The translations under genes were made by a program, and so were the position numbers. A stretch of DNA of 34,154 nt from Pelagibacteraceae bacterium AG-339-N18 (lineage in GTDB: Bacteria; Pseudomonadota; Alphaproteobacteria; Pelagibacterales; Pelagibacteraceae): assembly GCA_003282055.1 (NCBI GenBank), contig QCAD01000002.1, forward strand, positions 1-34,154. Reading direction: 5' to 3'. Under the pieces are notes generated by a model that worked only from the letters and a program-made list of their open reading frames with translations, was not told where the DNA came from and searched no databases. Shown piece after piece: positions 18,278-30,705 of this stretch. Position 1 is the first letter of the stretch. Every line of letters starts with the position of its first letter.

Positions 18278-18306
18278 TTGTAAATTAATAACATTCTTTG
18301 TATAAA
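18278..18306 (+). promoter_or_regulatory. Candidate sigma70-type promoter for rpmI-rplT
   Basis: In the 52-nt infC-rpmI gap, TTGTAA (18278-18283) and TATAAA (18301-18306) are separated by exactly 17 nt. The predicted start point, near 18313, is only about 4 nt before the rpmI ATG. This would give a nearly leaderless message without room for an L20-binding leader of the E. coli type. Confidence 0.4.
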
Positions 18307-18316
18307 CTCGCCAATC

Positions 18317-18523
18317 ATGCCTAAATTAAAAACTAAAAGCTCTGCAAAAAAAAGATTTAAAATATCAGCTAGAGGAAAAGTTATAACAGCCCAGGCTGGC
18401 AAGAGGCATGGAATGATTAAAAGAACAAATTCTCAAATAAGAAAATTAAGAGGCACTACAATAATGTCAAAACAAGATACCAAGATTGTTAAGTCATATA
18501 TGCCTTACAATTTAAGGGGTTGA
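18317..18523 (+). CDS. rpmI: 50S ribosomal protein L35 (bL35)
   Basis: A 68-residue highly basic ribosomal protein with the family start [15 protein letters not shown] and the internal [20 protein letters not shown] segment. Length and order between infC and rplT are standard. It ends one base before the rplT ATG, and its last codons contain the rplT Shine-Dalgarno. No truncation or oddity is seen. Confidence 0.97.
   Translation: MPKLKTKSSAKKRFKISARGKVITAQAGKRHGMIKRTNSQIRKLRGTTIMSKQDTKIVKSYMPYNLRG
18514..18519 (+). promoter_or_regulatory. Shine-Dalgarno of rplT
   Basis: AAGGGG, 5 nt before the rplT ATG and inside the rpmI coding end, is the only clear Shine-Dalgarno-like site I see among the gene starts of this window. 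Confidence 0.5.
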
Positions 18524-18524
18524 A

Positions 18525-18881
18525 ATGGCAAGAGTTAAAAGAGGTGTAACTAGTAGAGCAAAACACAAAAAAGTCTTAAAAGCTGTTAAAGGTCAATGGG
18601 GCAGGAGAAAAAATACTATCCGAGTTGCAAAGCAAGCTATGGAGAAAGCTATGCAATATGCTTACAGGGATCGTAGAAATAAAAAAAGAGATTTTAAATC
18701 ACTATGGATACAAAGAATAAATGCAGGTGTGAGAGCAGAGGGCTTGACATATTCTAAGTTTATTAATGGGTTAAATAAATGTGGAATAAAAATTGATAGA
18801 AAAATTCTAGCCGAGATAGCTTATGATAGTCCAGAGGCCTTTAAAACTATTGTTCAAAAAGCTCAATCAGCTTTAAATTAA
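18525..18881 (+). CDS. rplT: 50S ribosomal protein L20 (bL20)
   Basis: A 118-residue ribosomal protein needed early in 50S assembly. It begins [16 protein letters not shown] and carries the expected [20 protein letters not shown] and [23 protein letters not shown] segments. Full length, with no unusual feature. It is translationally linked to rpmI (one-base gap). In E. coli L20 represses its own operon; no equivalent leader structure can be recognised here. Confidence 0.97.
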   Translation: MARVKRGVTSRAKHKKVLKAVKGQWGRRKNTIRVAKQAMEKAMQYAYRDRRNKKRDFKSLWIQRINAGVRAEGLTYSKFINGLNKCGIKIDRKILAEIAYDSPEAFKTIVQKAQSALN

Positions 18882-18895
18882 TCTTCACTATTGTT

Positions 18896-18915
18896 TTATT
18901 TCTCTGAAGAAATAA
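18896..18915 (+). other. Small hairpin before pheS
   Basis: TTATTTCT (18896-18903) and AGAAATAA (18908-18915) form a perfect 8-bp stem with a CTGA loop, ending 9 nt before the pheS ATG. The stem is A/U-rich and no T-tract follows, so it is not a normal terminator. It could hide or shape the pheS ribosome-binding region, or be chance in AT-rich DNA. Confidence 0.3.
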
Positions 18916-18924
18916 TCTGTAACA

Positions 18925-19992
18925 ATGTCAGATCTTAAAAAAATAAAAGAAGAAGCTCTCGCAAGACTGGGAAATAAGCTGGATATTTCAGAGTTAAATA
19001 AAATCAAATCAGATCTGTTTGGTAAAAATGGATTAATTCCATTACAATTTAAAAAAATTGCAACAATTGATGTGACAAAAAGAAAAACATTTGCATCTGA
19101 CTTAAATATTATAAAGGACGAATTACAAAATTTAATTAGTTTAAAAATAAAGGAACTCGAGAGTGCTGAAATTAACAAAAGATTAGAAAAAGAAAAAATT
19201 GACGTAACCTTACCTGAAAGATCATTTACTAGAGGAAAAATTCATCCAGTCTCACAAACTATTGATGAAATATCATCTATTTTTTCTGAAATAGGCTTCA
19301 GTGTGGAGGAAGGTCCAGACGTAGAAAACGAACATAATAATTTTACAGCTTTAAATACTCCTGAAAATCATCCAGCTAGAGACATGCATGATACTTTCTA
19401 TCTTGATGAAAAAAAGCAGAAACTATTGCGGACTCATACTTCTCCAGTTCAAATAAGAACTATGTTGAAAGGTAAACCCCCATTTAAAATAATTGCACCT
19501 GGAAGAACATATAGATCAGATAGTGATCAAACACATTCTCCAATGTTCCATCAAGTTGAAGGACTTCACATAGATAGAGATATCAACATGGGTCATCTAA
19601 AGGGATGTTTGAATTATTTTATTAAAGAATTTTTTGAGGTGGATAAAATTAAAATGAGATTTAGACCAAGTCATTTCCCTTTTACAGAACCATCTGCAGA
19701 AGTCGATATTGGGTATGAAATGAAAGATGGAAAAATAGTAATAGGAGAAGGCGATCAATGGCTCGAGATTTTAGGATGCGGTATGGTTCACCCAAATGTT
19801 TTGAGGAATGTAAAAGTAGACACAACAAAGTTTCAGGGATATGCATTCGGTATTGGAATTGACAGACTTGCAATGCTAAAATATGGGATTAACGATTTAA
19901 GAGCTTTTTTTGATTGTGATTACAGATGGTTAAATCATTTTGGGTTTGATCCTTTAGATGTACCAATGAATTATAGAGGCTTAAGCCGATGA
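18925..19992 (+). CDS. pheS: Phenylalanyl-tRNA synthetase alpha subunit
   Basis: The 355-residue catalytic subunit of the alpha2-beta2 enzyme that charges tRNA-Phe. An N-terminal helical arm (about 1-90, tRNA-binding) precedes the class II core. Visible motifs are motif 2 ([19 protein letters not shown]), the [16 protein letters not shown] segment that binds Phe, and motif 3 ([16 protein letters not shown] region; the residues read [16 protein letters not shown]). Its stop overlaps the pheT start as ATGA. The 43-nt gap before it contains a small hairpin, and no separate promoter is evident. Confidence 0.97.
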   Translation: MSDLKKIKEEALARLGNKLDISELNKIKSDLFGKNGLIPLQFKKIATIDVTKRKTFASDLNIIKDELQNLISLKIKELESAEINKRLEKEKIDVTLPERSFTRGKIHPVSQTIDEISSIFSEIGFSVEEGPDVENEHNNFTALNTPENHPARDMHDTFYLDEKKQKLLRTHTSPVQIRTMLKGKPPFKIIAPGRTYRSDSDQTHSPMFHQVEGLHIDRDINMGHLKGCLNYFIKEFFEVDKIKMRFRPSHFPFTEPSAEVDIGYEMKDGKIVIGEGDQWLEILGCGMVHPNVLRNVKVDTTKFQGYAFGIGIDRLAMLKYGINDLRAFFDCDYRWLNHFGFDPLDVPMNYRGLSR

Positions 19993-22394
19993 AAATAACA
20001 ATTGATTGGTTAAAAGATCATTTAAAGACTAATTTGAGAGAAAAAAATCTTTTAGAACAACTTACTAATATAGGTTTAGAGGTAGAAAGTGTAGAAACCA
20101 ACTCTGCTGACAACAAATTATTTAAAGTAGCAAAAATTATTAAAATTGAAAAACATCCTAATGCAGATCGTCTTAAAGTTTGCAACATTGATGTTGGAGA
20201 AAAAGAGCTTAAAAAAGTTGTATGTGGTGCTGAAAATGCGAAAGAGGGATTAATAACTATTTATGCACCTGTTGGTGCGATTATTCCTAAAACTAAAATA
20301 GAATTATCAGTTGCTAAAATAAGAGGTGTTACTTCTTATGGAATGCTTTGTTCAGAGTCTGAATTAAATTTATCTGATAAAAGTTCGGGAATAATAGAAT
20401 TACCATCAAAAAATGAAAAAAATGTTGGTGATAACTTCTTTTCAAAATCAAAGTCAAAGATTATTGATTTATCAATTACACCTAATAGACCTGATTGTCT
20501 TGGATTCAGAGGAATAGCCAGAGATCTCGCTGCATCAGGTTTCGGAAAATTATTGAATTTAAAAGAAAAAAAAATTAATTCTAAAATTAAGCAAAGTTTA
20601 AAAGTAAAAATTAGTAGAGAAAAAGGACAGGGATGTATTGCTTTTGGTAGTTGTTTAATTACAAAAGTCAAAAATATCGAAAGTCCCAAATGGCTTAAAG
20701 ATAAACTTATATCTGTCGGCCAAAAACCAATTTCAGCAATTGTTGACATCACAAACTATGTTATGCTTGATATAAATCGTCCATTACATGCATATGATGC
20801 AGACAAGATTGAAAAAGGTTTAATCGTTCGAAACTCTAAATCTGGAGAAGAATTTACAGCCCTTGATAATAAAAATTATAAATTAGAAAGTGGAATGTGT
20901 GTTATAAGTGATAGTAAAGGTGTACTAGGATTAGGTGGGATTATAGGTGGAACAAGATCTGGTACAGAGTTTGATACAAAAAATATATTACTGGAGTCTG
21001 CATATTTTGAGCCAAGATCTATAAGAAAAACAGCAAAAAAATTAAACCTTGATACAGATGCAAAGTATAGATTCGAAAGAGGCATTGATCCATTATCAAT
21101 CGAACATGGTTTGAATAAAGCTGCAAAATTAATAAAAGAAATTTGTGGTGGTGAAACTAGTAAAATAGATGTTAAAAAAATTAAAACTTTTAAGAATAAA
21201 AAGATTACATTTGGATTAAATTTATTTACAAAAATAACAGGTTTTAAAATTTCATCAAAAAAAATGATTAAAATTTTGGAGGATCTTGGTTTTAAAGTAA
21301 AAAAAGATAAAAAGAATTTAAAATTGACTGTGCCATCATGGAGACCAGATATTTTACAGGAGGTGGATATTATTGAGGAATTAGTAAGAATAAGTGGTTA
21401 TGACAAGATAAAGTACATAGACCCAGTAAAAGAGAGAAAAAAATCTACTTTAAATAAATCTCAGAAACTATTTCATTTTTTACAAAGATCAGTTGCATCA
21501 AAAGGTTATTTAGAGACAATCACATGGTCTTTTACAGATGCAAATTACAATGATTATTTTAAGGACACAAAAAAAGAGATAAAAATTATAAATCCTATTA
21601 GTTCTGAATTAGGTGTTTTAAGAAATTCCATATTTTCAAATTTAATTATGTATATGAACAAAAATCTTGATAGGGGTTTTAAAGATTTATCAATATTTGA
21701 AATAGGTCCTATATTTCATGGATCAAATCCTGGAGAACAGAGTACTGTGGTTTGTGGTCTATCAGCAGGAAAAAAAAATAGGTTATCTTGGATTGAAAAA
21801 GATAGAAATATAGATTTGTTTGACGTTAAAAGAGATGTAGTCCAAACCTTAGTTGAGGCAGGGTATAATCCTGAAAATTTTTTTGTAGATAATGAAACAC
21901 CAAATTATTATCACCCCGGAAAGTCTGGGAGATTATTTATAAGTAAAGAACAAAGTCAAGTTGCTGCATACTTTGGAGAAATACACCCTAATATTTTGAA
22001 AAAAATTGATATGAAAACAGAGTCTTTAATGGGTTTTGAAATTTTTTTAGATAACCTAAAATTATCCAAAAAAACTTTGAATGACCAAAAAATGAAATTT
22101 AGTGTTTCAGACTATCAAAAATCAGAAAGAGATTTTGCATTTTTAGTAAACAAAGATGTTGAAGTACAAGATTTAATAGCAGCCATCTCAAGTGTGAATA
22201 AAAATTTAATAAGTAACATTAAAGTGTTTGATGTTTATGAAGGTGAAAACATTCCTGAAAATCAAAAATCTATAGCGATTAGCGTTACAATTCAGTCACC
22301 CGAAAAAACATTGAAAGATATCGATTTGGAAAACATTAATAATCTGATAATCAAAACTGTTGAAACTAAAACTGGTGCTAAGATTCGATCTTAA
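19989..22394 (+). CDS. pheT: Phenylalanyl-tRNA synthetase beta subunit
   Basis: An 801-residue beta subunit of normal bacterial length. Domains in order are an EMAP/OB tRNA-binding domain (about 40-150, marked by [11 protein letters not shown]), the B3/B4 editing domain (about 210-380), B5 (about 400-470), the inactive class II-like core, and the C-terminal FDX-ACB anticodon-binding domain ([12 protein letters not shown], about 705-801). The 4-nt overlap with pheS fits coupled synthesis of the two subunits. lepA follows 7 nt after the stop. Confidence 0.96.
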   Translation: MKITIDWLKDHLKTNLREKNLLEQLTNIGLEVESVETNSADNKLFKVAKIIKIEKHPNADRLKVCNIDVGEKELKKVVCGAENAKEGLITIYAPVGAIIPKTKIELSVAKIRGVTSYGMLCSESELNLSDKSSGIIELPSKNEKNVGDNFFSKSKSKIIDLSITPNRPDCLGFRGIARDLAASGFGKLLNLKEKKINSKIKQSLKVKISREKGQGCIAFGSCLITKVKNIESPKWLKDKLISVGQKPISAIVDITNYVMLDINRPLHAYDADKIEKGLIVRNSKSGEEFTALDNKNYKLESGMCVISDSKGVLGLGGIIGGTRSGTEFDTKNILLESAYFEPRSIRKTAKKLNLDTDAKYRFERGIDPLSIEHGLNKAAKLIKEICGGETSKIDVKKIKTFKNKKITFGLNLFTKITGFKISSKKMIKILEDLGFKVKKDKKNLKLTVPSWRPDILQEVDIIEELVRISGYDKIKYIDPVKERKKSTLNKSQKLFHFLQRSVASKGYLETITWSFTDANYNDYFKDTKKEIKIINPISSELGVLRNSIFSNLIMYMNKNLDRGFKDLSIFEIGPIFHGSNPGEQSTVVCGLSAGKKNRLSWIEKDRNIDLFDVKRDVVQTLVEAGYNPENFFVDNETPNYYHPGKSGRLFISKEQSQVAAYFGEIHPNILKKIDMKTESLMGFEIFLDNLKLSKKTLNDQKMKFSVSDYQKSERDFAFLVNKDVEVQDLIAAISSVNKNLISNIKVFDVYEGENIPENQKSIAISVTIQSPEKTLKDIDLENINNLIIKTVETKTGAKIRS

Positions 22395-22401
22395 AATTTA
22401 A

Positions 22402-24207
22402 ATGAGCACTATTGATAATATTAGAAATTTTGCAATCATTGCACATATCGATCATGGTAAATCGACAATAGCAGATAGAATCATTCACAAATGTGGTGGT
22501 TTAAGTGAGAGAGAGATGAAAGATCAAGTTCTAGACTCTATGGATATTGAAAGAGAAAGAGGCATCACCATTAAGGCTCAAACTGTAAAATTAAATTATA
22601 AAGCGAAAAATGGTAAAAATTATATTTTAAATATAATTGATACACCAGGTCATGTTGATTTTAGTTATGAAGTAAGTAGATCATTATATGCTTGTGAGGG
22701 ATCGATATTAATTGTTGATAGCACTCAAGGAGTAGAAGCTCAAACGTTGGCAAATGTTTATCAAGCTTTAGATATAAATCACGAAATAATTCCAGTATTA
22801 AATAAAATTGATTTACCTGCTTCTGATTTAGATCGAACCAAAAAACAAATTGAGGATGTAATCGGTATCGATACTGAAAATGCAGTTCCATGCTCAGGAA
22901 AAACAGGAGAGGGTATTACAGAAATTTTAGAACAAATTATAAACCAACTTCCTGGTCCAAAAGGTGAGAACAGTAAAGATTTGAAATGCCTGTTGGTTGA
23001 TAGCTGGTATGACACTTATCTTGGTGTTGTAATTTTAGTTAGAGTTATCAATGGGAAATTAACTAAAAATATGAAGATTAAAATGGTATCAACTAACCAA
23101 GACTATATAGTTGAGAGAGTTGGAGTATTTACTCCAAAAGCTAAAAATATTGAGGAATTGAACGCTGGTGAAATTGGTTTCATAACAACTGGGATTAAGA
23201 TCTTATCAGATACAAAAGTTGGAGACACTATTTGTGATGCTTCAAAAATATCATCAGACCCACTTCCTGGATTTAAACCAAGTAAACCAGTTGTGTTTTG
23301 TGGTTTATTCCCAGTAGATAGTTCTGAATACCAAAAATTAAAAGATGGTTTAGCCAAACTGCAATTAAATGATTCAAGTTTTTCTTTTGAACCAGAGTCT
23401 TCTTCAGCTTTAGGTTTAGGATTTAGGTGCGGGTTTCTTGGTTTGCTTCATTTAGAAATTATAACTGAACGATTAGAGAGAGAATTTGATGTGAACTTGT
23501 TAACTACAACACCTGGTGTTGTTTATAAAGTCAACCTGAATAGTGGAAAAAGTATTGCTCTTCAAAACCCGTCAATGTTGCCAGATCCAACATTTGTAAA
23601 TTCAATAGAAGAGCCATGGATAAAAGCTACAATTATTACCCCTGATGAATTTTTAGGGTCATTGATAAAACTATGTCAGGATAAGAGAGGAGTACAAACC
23701 AATTTGTCCTATTCAGGGAATAGGGCAGTTATAAATTATGAATTACCTTTAAACGAAGTTGTTTTCGATTTTAATGATAGAATAAAGTCGATGACTAGCG
23801 GATACGCAAGTTTTGATTATGAAATTATTGATCACAGAGAAGGTGATTTAGTAAAACTTGGAATATTGGTTAATAGCGAGCCGGTAGATGCACTTGCAAT
23901 GATGATACATAAAAATTTTGCCCAAAAAACTGGACGAGAGGTATGCGAGAAACTAAAAGATTTGATACCAAGACACAACTTTATGATACCTGTTCAGGCT
24001 GCTATAGGCGGAAAAATTATTGCACGAGAAACGATAAAAGGTTTTAAAAAAGATGTTTTAACTAAAATACACGGTGGCGGAGCAACTGACAGAAAAAGAA
24101 AGTTATTAGAAAAACAAAAAAAAGGTAAATCCAGGTCAAAACAGTTTGGGAGAGTAGAAATCCCACAAGAAGCTTTTATTGGAGTACTAAAAATTTCTAA
24201 AGATTAA
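22402..24207 (+). CDS. lepA: Elongation factor 4 (LepA)
   Basis: A 601-residue translational GTPase that acts on the ribosome during initiation or back-translocation. G motifs are in place: AHIDHGKS (14-21), DTPGHVDF (80-87) and NKID (134-137). The LepA-specific C-terminal domain is present and ends with the basic [19 protein letters not shown] segment. Length is typical. It is the last gene of the translation block, and its 3' end overlaps the convergent GT61 gene by 11 nt, leaving no space for a terminator. Confidence 0.97.
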   Translation: MSTIDNIRNFAIIAHIDHGKSTIADRIIHKCGGLSEREMKDQVLDSMDIERERGITIKAQTVKLNYKAKNGKNYILNIIDTPGHVDFSYEVSRSLYACEGSILIVDSTQGVEAQTLANVYQALDINHEIIPVLNKIDLPASDLDRTKKQIEDVIGIDTENAVPCSGKTGEGITEILEQIINQLPGPKGENSKDLKCLLVDSWYDTYLGVVILVRVINGKLTKNMKIKMVSTNQDYIVERVGVFTPKAKNIEELNAGEIGFITTGIKILSDTKVGDTICDASKISSDPLPGFKPSKPVVFCGLFPVDSSEYQKLKDGLAKLQLNDSSFSFEPESSSALGLGFRCGFLGLLHLEIITERLEREFDVNLLTTTPGVVYKVNLNSGKSIALQNPSMLPDPTFVNSIEEPWIKATIITPDEFLGSLIKLCQDKRGVQTNLSYSGNRAVINYELPLNEVVFDFNDRIKSMTSGYASFDYEIIDHREGDLVKLGILVNSEPVDALAMMIHKNFAQKTGREVCEKLKDLIPRHNFMIPVQAAIGGKIIARETIKGFKKDVLTKIHGGGATDRKRKLLEKQKKGKSRSKQFGRVEIPQEAFIGVLKISKD

Positions 24208-25294
24208 TAGTTTTATCAATTACCCTAAAATGATTTTTTAGTAAATGAATTCTATAAGGAAAATTTTTATCAGTATTATCTGGCACTGTTTTTACTCTGA
24301 AATATTTAAGATTTAAAATTTTACTAATTCTTTCACATTTTTTATTTGGGTGATCTGAGGGTATTATCTCGATAACTTTTGTACCTGGTTTACAAAATAT
24401 TATATTAGTAAGTGCTGCTCCATGTGCACCTAAAATGATAGAGGCATTTTTAAAAAGAGAAATCTGCTTTTCTTGAGATAGAATTTCTGGTGAGTAAATA
24501 CTAAAATCTTTTTTTCTTATAAACTTATTTAATTTAAATTGATCAAATATTTTGCAATGATTAAACTTAGAGGTTGATCGATCCAAAAAAATTCTTTTAG
24601 GACTTTTAAAATTTTTTGATCCTTTTAAAAAAATTTTTCTATTTATAAATATTATCCATTTAGGTATTTTTTCGACTTCATTTTGAAAATAGCCTTGGTT
24701 GTACCAAGGATGTTCGATGCATATTATTCTATCAGCAAAAATATGTTTAAATTTTGAACTATCGATTAACTTCTTTTTTGAAATACCTAAAATTTCAAAT
24801 ATTTTGATTTGCCACTTTTGAGGACTAGAAACATAATAAAGGTCTATTTTTTGCTTAATTATTTTCTGAGAAATATATATTCTAGGCACTATATCAAAAA
24901 TGAAATGAAAATAATTATTTCCACTTCCTCCCTGAGATAAATTCAAAACAGTCCCAGAGAATCTTTTTATAAAAGAAGTTATTCCTTTTTTTAAAACTGA
25001 ATTATATTTTACGCTAGTTAATTTTCCATTCACTTGTTGAAAAGATAATTTTGGTAGCAGAAAATTATCTTTTATAACTGCAACATTCTCGTTATTATCG
25101 GTAAATATCCTTGCGTTTTTGACAACATAGAATTTATATTTTTTGTTTTCAAAACTCCTAATTTTTGGATTAGTAATTTCTGATATTTCAACCATTGAAG
25201 ATAAATTTTTTTTTATCTTAATTTTACCATGAATATGTTTAAAAATTTTCGATCTTAAATTTTTATAATATGATTTTATTTTCTTCCTAATCAT
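24197..25294 (-). CDS. Family 61 glycosyltransferase (DUF563-type)
   Basis: A 365-residue protein with the GT61 domain. Key segments are [12 protein letters not shown] (127-138), which matches the family's N-(Y/F)-x-H-(F/W) motif, a central part with a conserved WYNQGYF, and the C-terminal [17 protein letters not shown] followed by KVIEIIP (289-311). GT61 includes xylosyl- and GlcNAc-transferases, and bacterial members are found in surface-polysaccharide loci. The first about 35 residues are very basic, with no obvious signal peptide. It is divergent from the oxidoreductase (23 nt between starts) and convergent with lepA. Sugar and acceptor are unknown. Lys/Ile/Asn content is higher than in the core genes. 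Confidence 0.85.
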   Translation of the reverse strand: MIRKKIKSYYKNLRSKIFKHIHGKIKIKKNLSSMVEISEITNPKIRSFENKKYKFYVVKNARIFTDNNENVAVIKDNFLLPKLSFQQVNGKLTSVKYNSVLKKGITSFIKRFSGTVLNLSQGGSGNNYFHFIFDIVPRIYISQKIIKQKIDLYYVSSPQKWQIKIFEILGISKKKLIDSSKFKHIFADRIICIEHPWYNQGYFQNEVEKIPKWIIFINRKIFLKGSKNFKSPKRIFLDRSTSKFNHCKIFDQFKLNKFIRKKDFSIYSPEILSQEKQISLFKNASIILGAHGAALTNIIFCKPGTKVIEIIPSDHPNKKCERISKILNLKYFRVKTVPDNTDKNFPYRIHLLKNHFRVIDKTINL

Positions 25295-25317
25295 TTATGA
25301 TACAGGATAGTTAAATT

Positions 25318-26346
25318 ATGAGCGAAGTAATAAAATGGGGAATTATCGGACTTGGAAATGTGGCTCATGAGTTTGCAAAATCTTTTTATAATACAAAAAA
25401 TGCAAAGTTAATAGCAATTGCTAGTAGATCACAAAATAAATTATCAAAATTTAAGCAGAATTTAATTATTGATATTGATAATTATTACAATGATTATGAA
25501 AAATTGCTAAAGAATAATAAAATAGACATAGTTTACATTGCTTTACCAAATAGCCTTCACTTTGAGTGGGTAAATAGATCTTTAGATTTTAAAAAGCATA
25601 TCCTGGTTGAAAAACCTGCATTTATAAACACTAGAGATGCAAAAAAAATTTTCAATCATCCAAATTTTAACAACCTTTTCTTAGGGGAAGGTTTCATGTT
25701 TAGATATCATCCACAAATTATAAAATTAATTGAACTGTTAAAAAATAATGAAATTGGGAAAATTACTTCCATTGAGTCCTCTTTTGGAAAAGATTTATTG
25801 AACAAAAAACGATTTTTTGGATTATTTAGCTCAAGTAAATTTAACAAAAAAAAAAGAATCTTTTCTAAAAACTTAGGTGGAGGTGCTATATTAGACCTGG
25901 GCTCTTATACTGTTTCAATGAGCTTACTTATTGCATCTCTTATAAAAGAAGTGAATATTGAAAAATTTGTTTTGTCTGAAAATAAAAAAAAAAAAATTGA
26001 AGATATTGATATAGAGAGTTCTGTAAAATTAATTATCAATAAAAAATTAGAAGCAAAAATTACCGCATCTTTTTTGAGAAATATTGGAAATTCTACTACC
26101 ATTTATGGTAAGAAGGGTAAAATTTTGATTTCTAATACTTGGGATCCAAACGAAGGAGAAATTATTTTAAACAATAAAAAAAGGAAAATATTTAGAATAA
26201 AAAATAATAAAAATATTTACTCTAGGGAAATTGATGAAATAAGTCGTGATATTTTATATAATAAAAAAGAGGCTAGTTTTCCCGGTACCAAGAAAAAAGA
26301 AATTTTAACAAGTAGTAAAATTTTAGATAAGTGGCTAAATGATTAA
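25318..26346 (+). CDS. Gfo/Idh/MocA-family NAD(P)-dependent oxidoreductase
   Basis: A 342-residue sugar-type dehydrogenase. A Rossmann dinucleotide site starts at residue 7 (WGIIGLGNVA, with GLGNVA at 11-16), and the family EKP motif is at 98-100 (HILVEKPAF). A later GGGAILDLGSY segment lies near the substrate site. Such enzymes oxidise or reduce sugars and nucleotide sugars. Placed between two glycosyltransferases, it probably makes or modifies the sugar they use, but the substrate cannot be read. It overlaps the GT17 gene by 8 nt, so the two are coupled. Confidence 0.87.
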   Translation: MSEVIKWGIIGLGNVAHEFAKSFYNTKNAKLIAIASRSQNKLSKFKQNLIIDIDNYYNDYEKLLKNNKIDIVYIALPNSLHFEWVNRSLDFKKHILVEKPAFINTRDAKKIFNHPNFNNLFLGEGFMFRYHPQIIKLIELLKNNEIGKITSIESSFGKDLLNKKRFFGLFSSSKFNKKKRIFSKNLGGGAILDLGSYTVSMSLLIASLIKEVNIEKFVLSENKKKKIEDIDIESSVKLIINKKLEAKITASFLRNIGNSTTIYGKKGKILISNTWDPNEGEIILNNKKRKIFRIKNNKNIYSREIDEISRDILYNKKEASFPGTKKKEILTSSKILDKWLND

Positions 26347-27145
26347 AAATAAATTAATTGATTGTGTTACTTTCTTTGATAATAATTTTATGTTTAATCT
26401 TAGGTACAATATTCTTAAAGAATATGTTGACTATTTTGTTATATGTGAATCCAATTATGATCATAAAAACAATCGTAAAAGATTAAATTTTAACGCAAGG
26501 GATTACGATTCAAAAAAAATTAAATACATAACTCTAGACAAACCATTTCCCAACAGCATCGATATATGGAAAAATCAGGCTATTCAGAGAGAATATATTT
26601 TAGAAAATTTGGTTTTTGCACAACCTAACGACTATATTTTTTTTTCAGATCCTGATGAAATTCCAAATCCTAAAATGTTCAAAAATTTTAATTTAGTCGA
26701 GAAATATGGTGTCTTTTATCAAAAATGTTATAATTATAAATTTAATCTTTACAATCCTCATGAAACACCTTGGGAAGGCACAAGAGTTTGTAAGAAAAAA
26801 AATTTAAAATCAATAGATTTTATGCGTCAAAAAATTAAATCAAAAAATCTTAATTACAATTTATTACGGCTAGATAAGGAAAAAAGTATTCAAATTTTTC
26901 AAAATGCTGGCTGGCACTTTAATAATATTATGGAGCCTACTGAAATATCTCTTAAACTTAAAACATTTGCTCATACAGAATTTAGTGGTAGGGAATATTC
27001 TGATATTGATATAATAAAATCAAAAATTGATAAAAAAATTGATTTATTTGATAGAGGTCATCAGTATAAGAAAATTGATTTGGATCAAACTTTTCCAAAA
27101 TATCTACATGATAATTATCAATTTTATAAAAAATTTATTTTATGA
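26339..27145 (+). CDS. Family 17 glycosyltransferase
   Basis: A 268-residue protein matching the GT17 pattern (the family of beta-1,4-mannosyl-glycoprotein GlcNAc-transferase, MGAT3). The start [19 protein letters not shown], then [13 protein letters not shown], then the [18 protein letters not shown] segment with the acidic DPDE (104-107), are characteristic. A late GWHFNNI stretch also fits. There is no signal peptide. In bacteria these enzymes occur in surface-glycan loci, so a role in lipopolysaccharide or other glycan decoration is likely. It overlaps the oxidoreductase by 8 nt and ends 3 nt before tRNA-Ser, so the tRNA may be processed from the same transcript. Confidence 0.85.
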   Translation: MIKNKLIDCVTFFDNNFMFNLRYNILKEYVDYFVICESNYDHKNNRKRLNFNARDYDSKKIKYITLDKPFPNSIDIWKNQAIQREYILENLVFAQPNDYIFFSDPDEIPNPKMFKNFNLVEKYGVFYQKCYNYKFNLYNPHETPWEGTRVCKKKNLKSIDFMRQKIKSKNLNYNLLRLDKEKSIQIFQNAGWHFNNIMEPTEISLKLKTFAHTEFSGREYSDIDIIKSKIDKKIDLFDRGHQYKKIDLDQTFPKYLHDNYQFYKKFIL

Positions 27146-27148
27146 TAT

Positions 27149-27238
27149 GGAGAGGTGGCCGAGTGGTTGAAGGCGCACGCTTGGAAAGCGTGTAAAGGGG
27201 AAACTCTTTCATGGGTTCGAATCCCATTCTCTCCGCCA
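27149..27238 (+). tRNA. tRNA-Ser (GGA)
   Basis: A 90-nt class II tRNA with encoded CCA. The acceptor arm GGAGAGG pairs with TCTCTCC (last pair G-U), followed by discriminator G. The anticodon stem CACGC (27176-27180) pairs with GCGTG (27188-27192). The loop TTGGAAA holds anticodon GGA at 27183-27185, which reads UCC and UCU. A long variable arm and a GGTTCGAATCC T-loop follow, as expected for serine. It starts 3 nt after the GT17 stop. After it, 27239-27255 could fold as a weak TTTTTC/GAAAAA hairpin. Confidence 0.95.
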
Positions 27239-27330
27239 TTTTTCTGTTCGAAAAACCTTTCATTAGATCATCTTTTTTGCCCAATTTTGCTTATTAAACT
27301 GATTATAAATAAACAATTATTAAAAAAAAA

Positions 27331-29421
<2,091 letters not shown>

Positions 29422-30705
29422 ATGATGAAGTTTTTTGAAACTTCGAAATTTCATACACTCAAAAAATCGACCTATATTACTTTAAGATGGATTGGAATTA
29501 TTGGTCAACTATTTTCAGTTAATATTGTTTATTTTTATTTCAACTTTGAGTTTAATTTTGTATTAGCAAACTTTGTAATACTTATTGGAATTCTTAGTAA
29601 TTTTTTTTTAATTTTTGTATACAATAGAACACAACTCTCTGATGGTTTCTCATTAATTTTTTTGATAATTGATATTTTTCAGTTAGGGATTTTAATTTAT
29701 TTGACAGGCGGGATAACAAATCCATTTGTAGTTTTTTTATTAATACCAAGCGTATTTGCTTCATCTAATTTAGGTTTTAGAACAAATTTACTGCTCGTAA
29801 TTACAACTATATTCATGATTGTTTTTTTAACATTTTATTCTGAGGATTTACCTTCGCCATTAAATATTAATTTTAATGTTGATCCATATTATTATTATTC
29901 AATACCAGTTGCTTTAATAATTGCCTTAATTTTTTTAAATTATTTTGCCATTGTATTTGGTACAGAATCTAGAAAAAGAAAAGAGGCTTTAAGTAAAATG
30001 GAAAAAGTAATGGCACAAGAACATGAAATGTTATCTTTAGGCGGACAAGCAGCAGCAGCAGCTCATTCTTTAGGGACCCCTTTATCTACAATTAAAATTA
30101 TTACACAAGAACTTAAAGAACAATTAAAAGATCAAAAAGATTTGAATCAAGATATAGAATTGTTATCAAGTCAGGTTGAAAGATGTAATCAAATACTAAA
30201 AAAATTATCAATAAATCCCGTAGAAAAAGATGATTTTATTGACGAAGACTTGAATTTAAAAGAATATATTAATCAAATAGTTAATTCGTTTAAAGAGACA
30301 AGTAATAAAAAATTTATCTTAAATTTTGATCAATACTCAAACCAAAAAAAAATTCCTAAATCTATAGAAATTATTTATGGTTTAAGAAATTTTATTGGAA
30401 ACGCAAATAAGTTTGCGAAAAACAAAATATTTATATCATTAAAAAGTAATAATGATTATAGTGAAATATTAATTGAAGACGATGGTGAAGGTTATCCTAG
30501 TGAGATTTTATCAAAAATTGGTGAACCTTATTTGAGATCATTGGCTGAAAAAAAAAAAGATCATATAGGTCTTGGTTTAGGTATATTTATTGGAAAAACT
30601 TTACTTGAAAAAAATTTCGCAGTTTTGAATTGTCAAAACTCAAAAACAAGATCGGGTGCTGAGGTGAATATTAAGTGGAGAAACAAAGACTTATCTAAAA
30701 TTTAA
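29422..30705 (+). CDS. regB: RegB/PrrB-type redox-sensing histidine kinase
   Basis: A 427-residue membrane sensor kinase with about six N-terminal helices (1-180). It has GGITNPF (96-102), the quinone-binding motif of RegB. The H-box [15 protein letters not shown] carries phosphoacceptor His215. The redox-box ERCNQIL carries Cys255; in RegB the phospho-His and redox Cys are also 40 residues apart (225 and 265). The C-terminal ATPase has an N-box ([11 protein letters not shown]), DDGEGYP and GLGLGIFIG. RegB responds to quinone state and cysteine oxidation and phosphorylates RegA. No RegA response regulator is encoded next to it in the window. It directly follows gyrB, with no spacer, and overlaps the convergent cobT end by 4 nt. 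The symbol rests on these motifs. Confidence 0.87.
   Translation: MMKFFETSKFHTLKKSTYITLRWIGIIGQLFSVNIVYFYFNFEFNFVLANFVILIGILSNFFLIFVYNRTQLSDGFSLIFLIIDIFQLGILIYLTGGITNPFVVFLLIPSVFASSNLGFRTNLLLVITTIFMIVFLTFYSEDLPSPLNINFNVDPYYYYSIPVALIIALIFLNYFAIVFGTESRKRKEALSKMEKVMAQEHEMLSLGGQAAAAAHSLGTPLSTIKIITQELKEQLKDQKDLNQDIELLSSQVERCNQILKKLSINPVEKDDFIDEDLNLKEYINQIVNSFKETSNKKFILNFDQYSNQKKIPKSIEIIYGLRNFIGNANKFAKNKIFISLKSNNDYSEILIEDDGEGYPSEILSKIGEPYLRSLAEKKKDHIGLGLGIFIGKTLLEKNFAVLNCQNSKTRSGAEVNIKWRNKDLSKI

Noticed and set aside
20336..20752. 138-residue minus-strand open frame inside pheT
   Set aside because: A shadow of a conserved gene with no motif of its own. Other similar antisense frames in gltB, gyrB and cobT were rejected for the same reason.
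24197..27238. Integrated island with tRNA attachment site
   Set aside because: No integrase and no second copy of the tRNA-Ser 3' end is visible in the cassette or flanks, so tRNA-mediated integration is not supported.
27239..27255. TTTTTC/GAAAAA hairpin after tRNA-Ser as terminator
   Set aside because: Only six weak pairs with no T-tract after the stem; likely chance.
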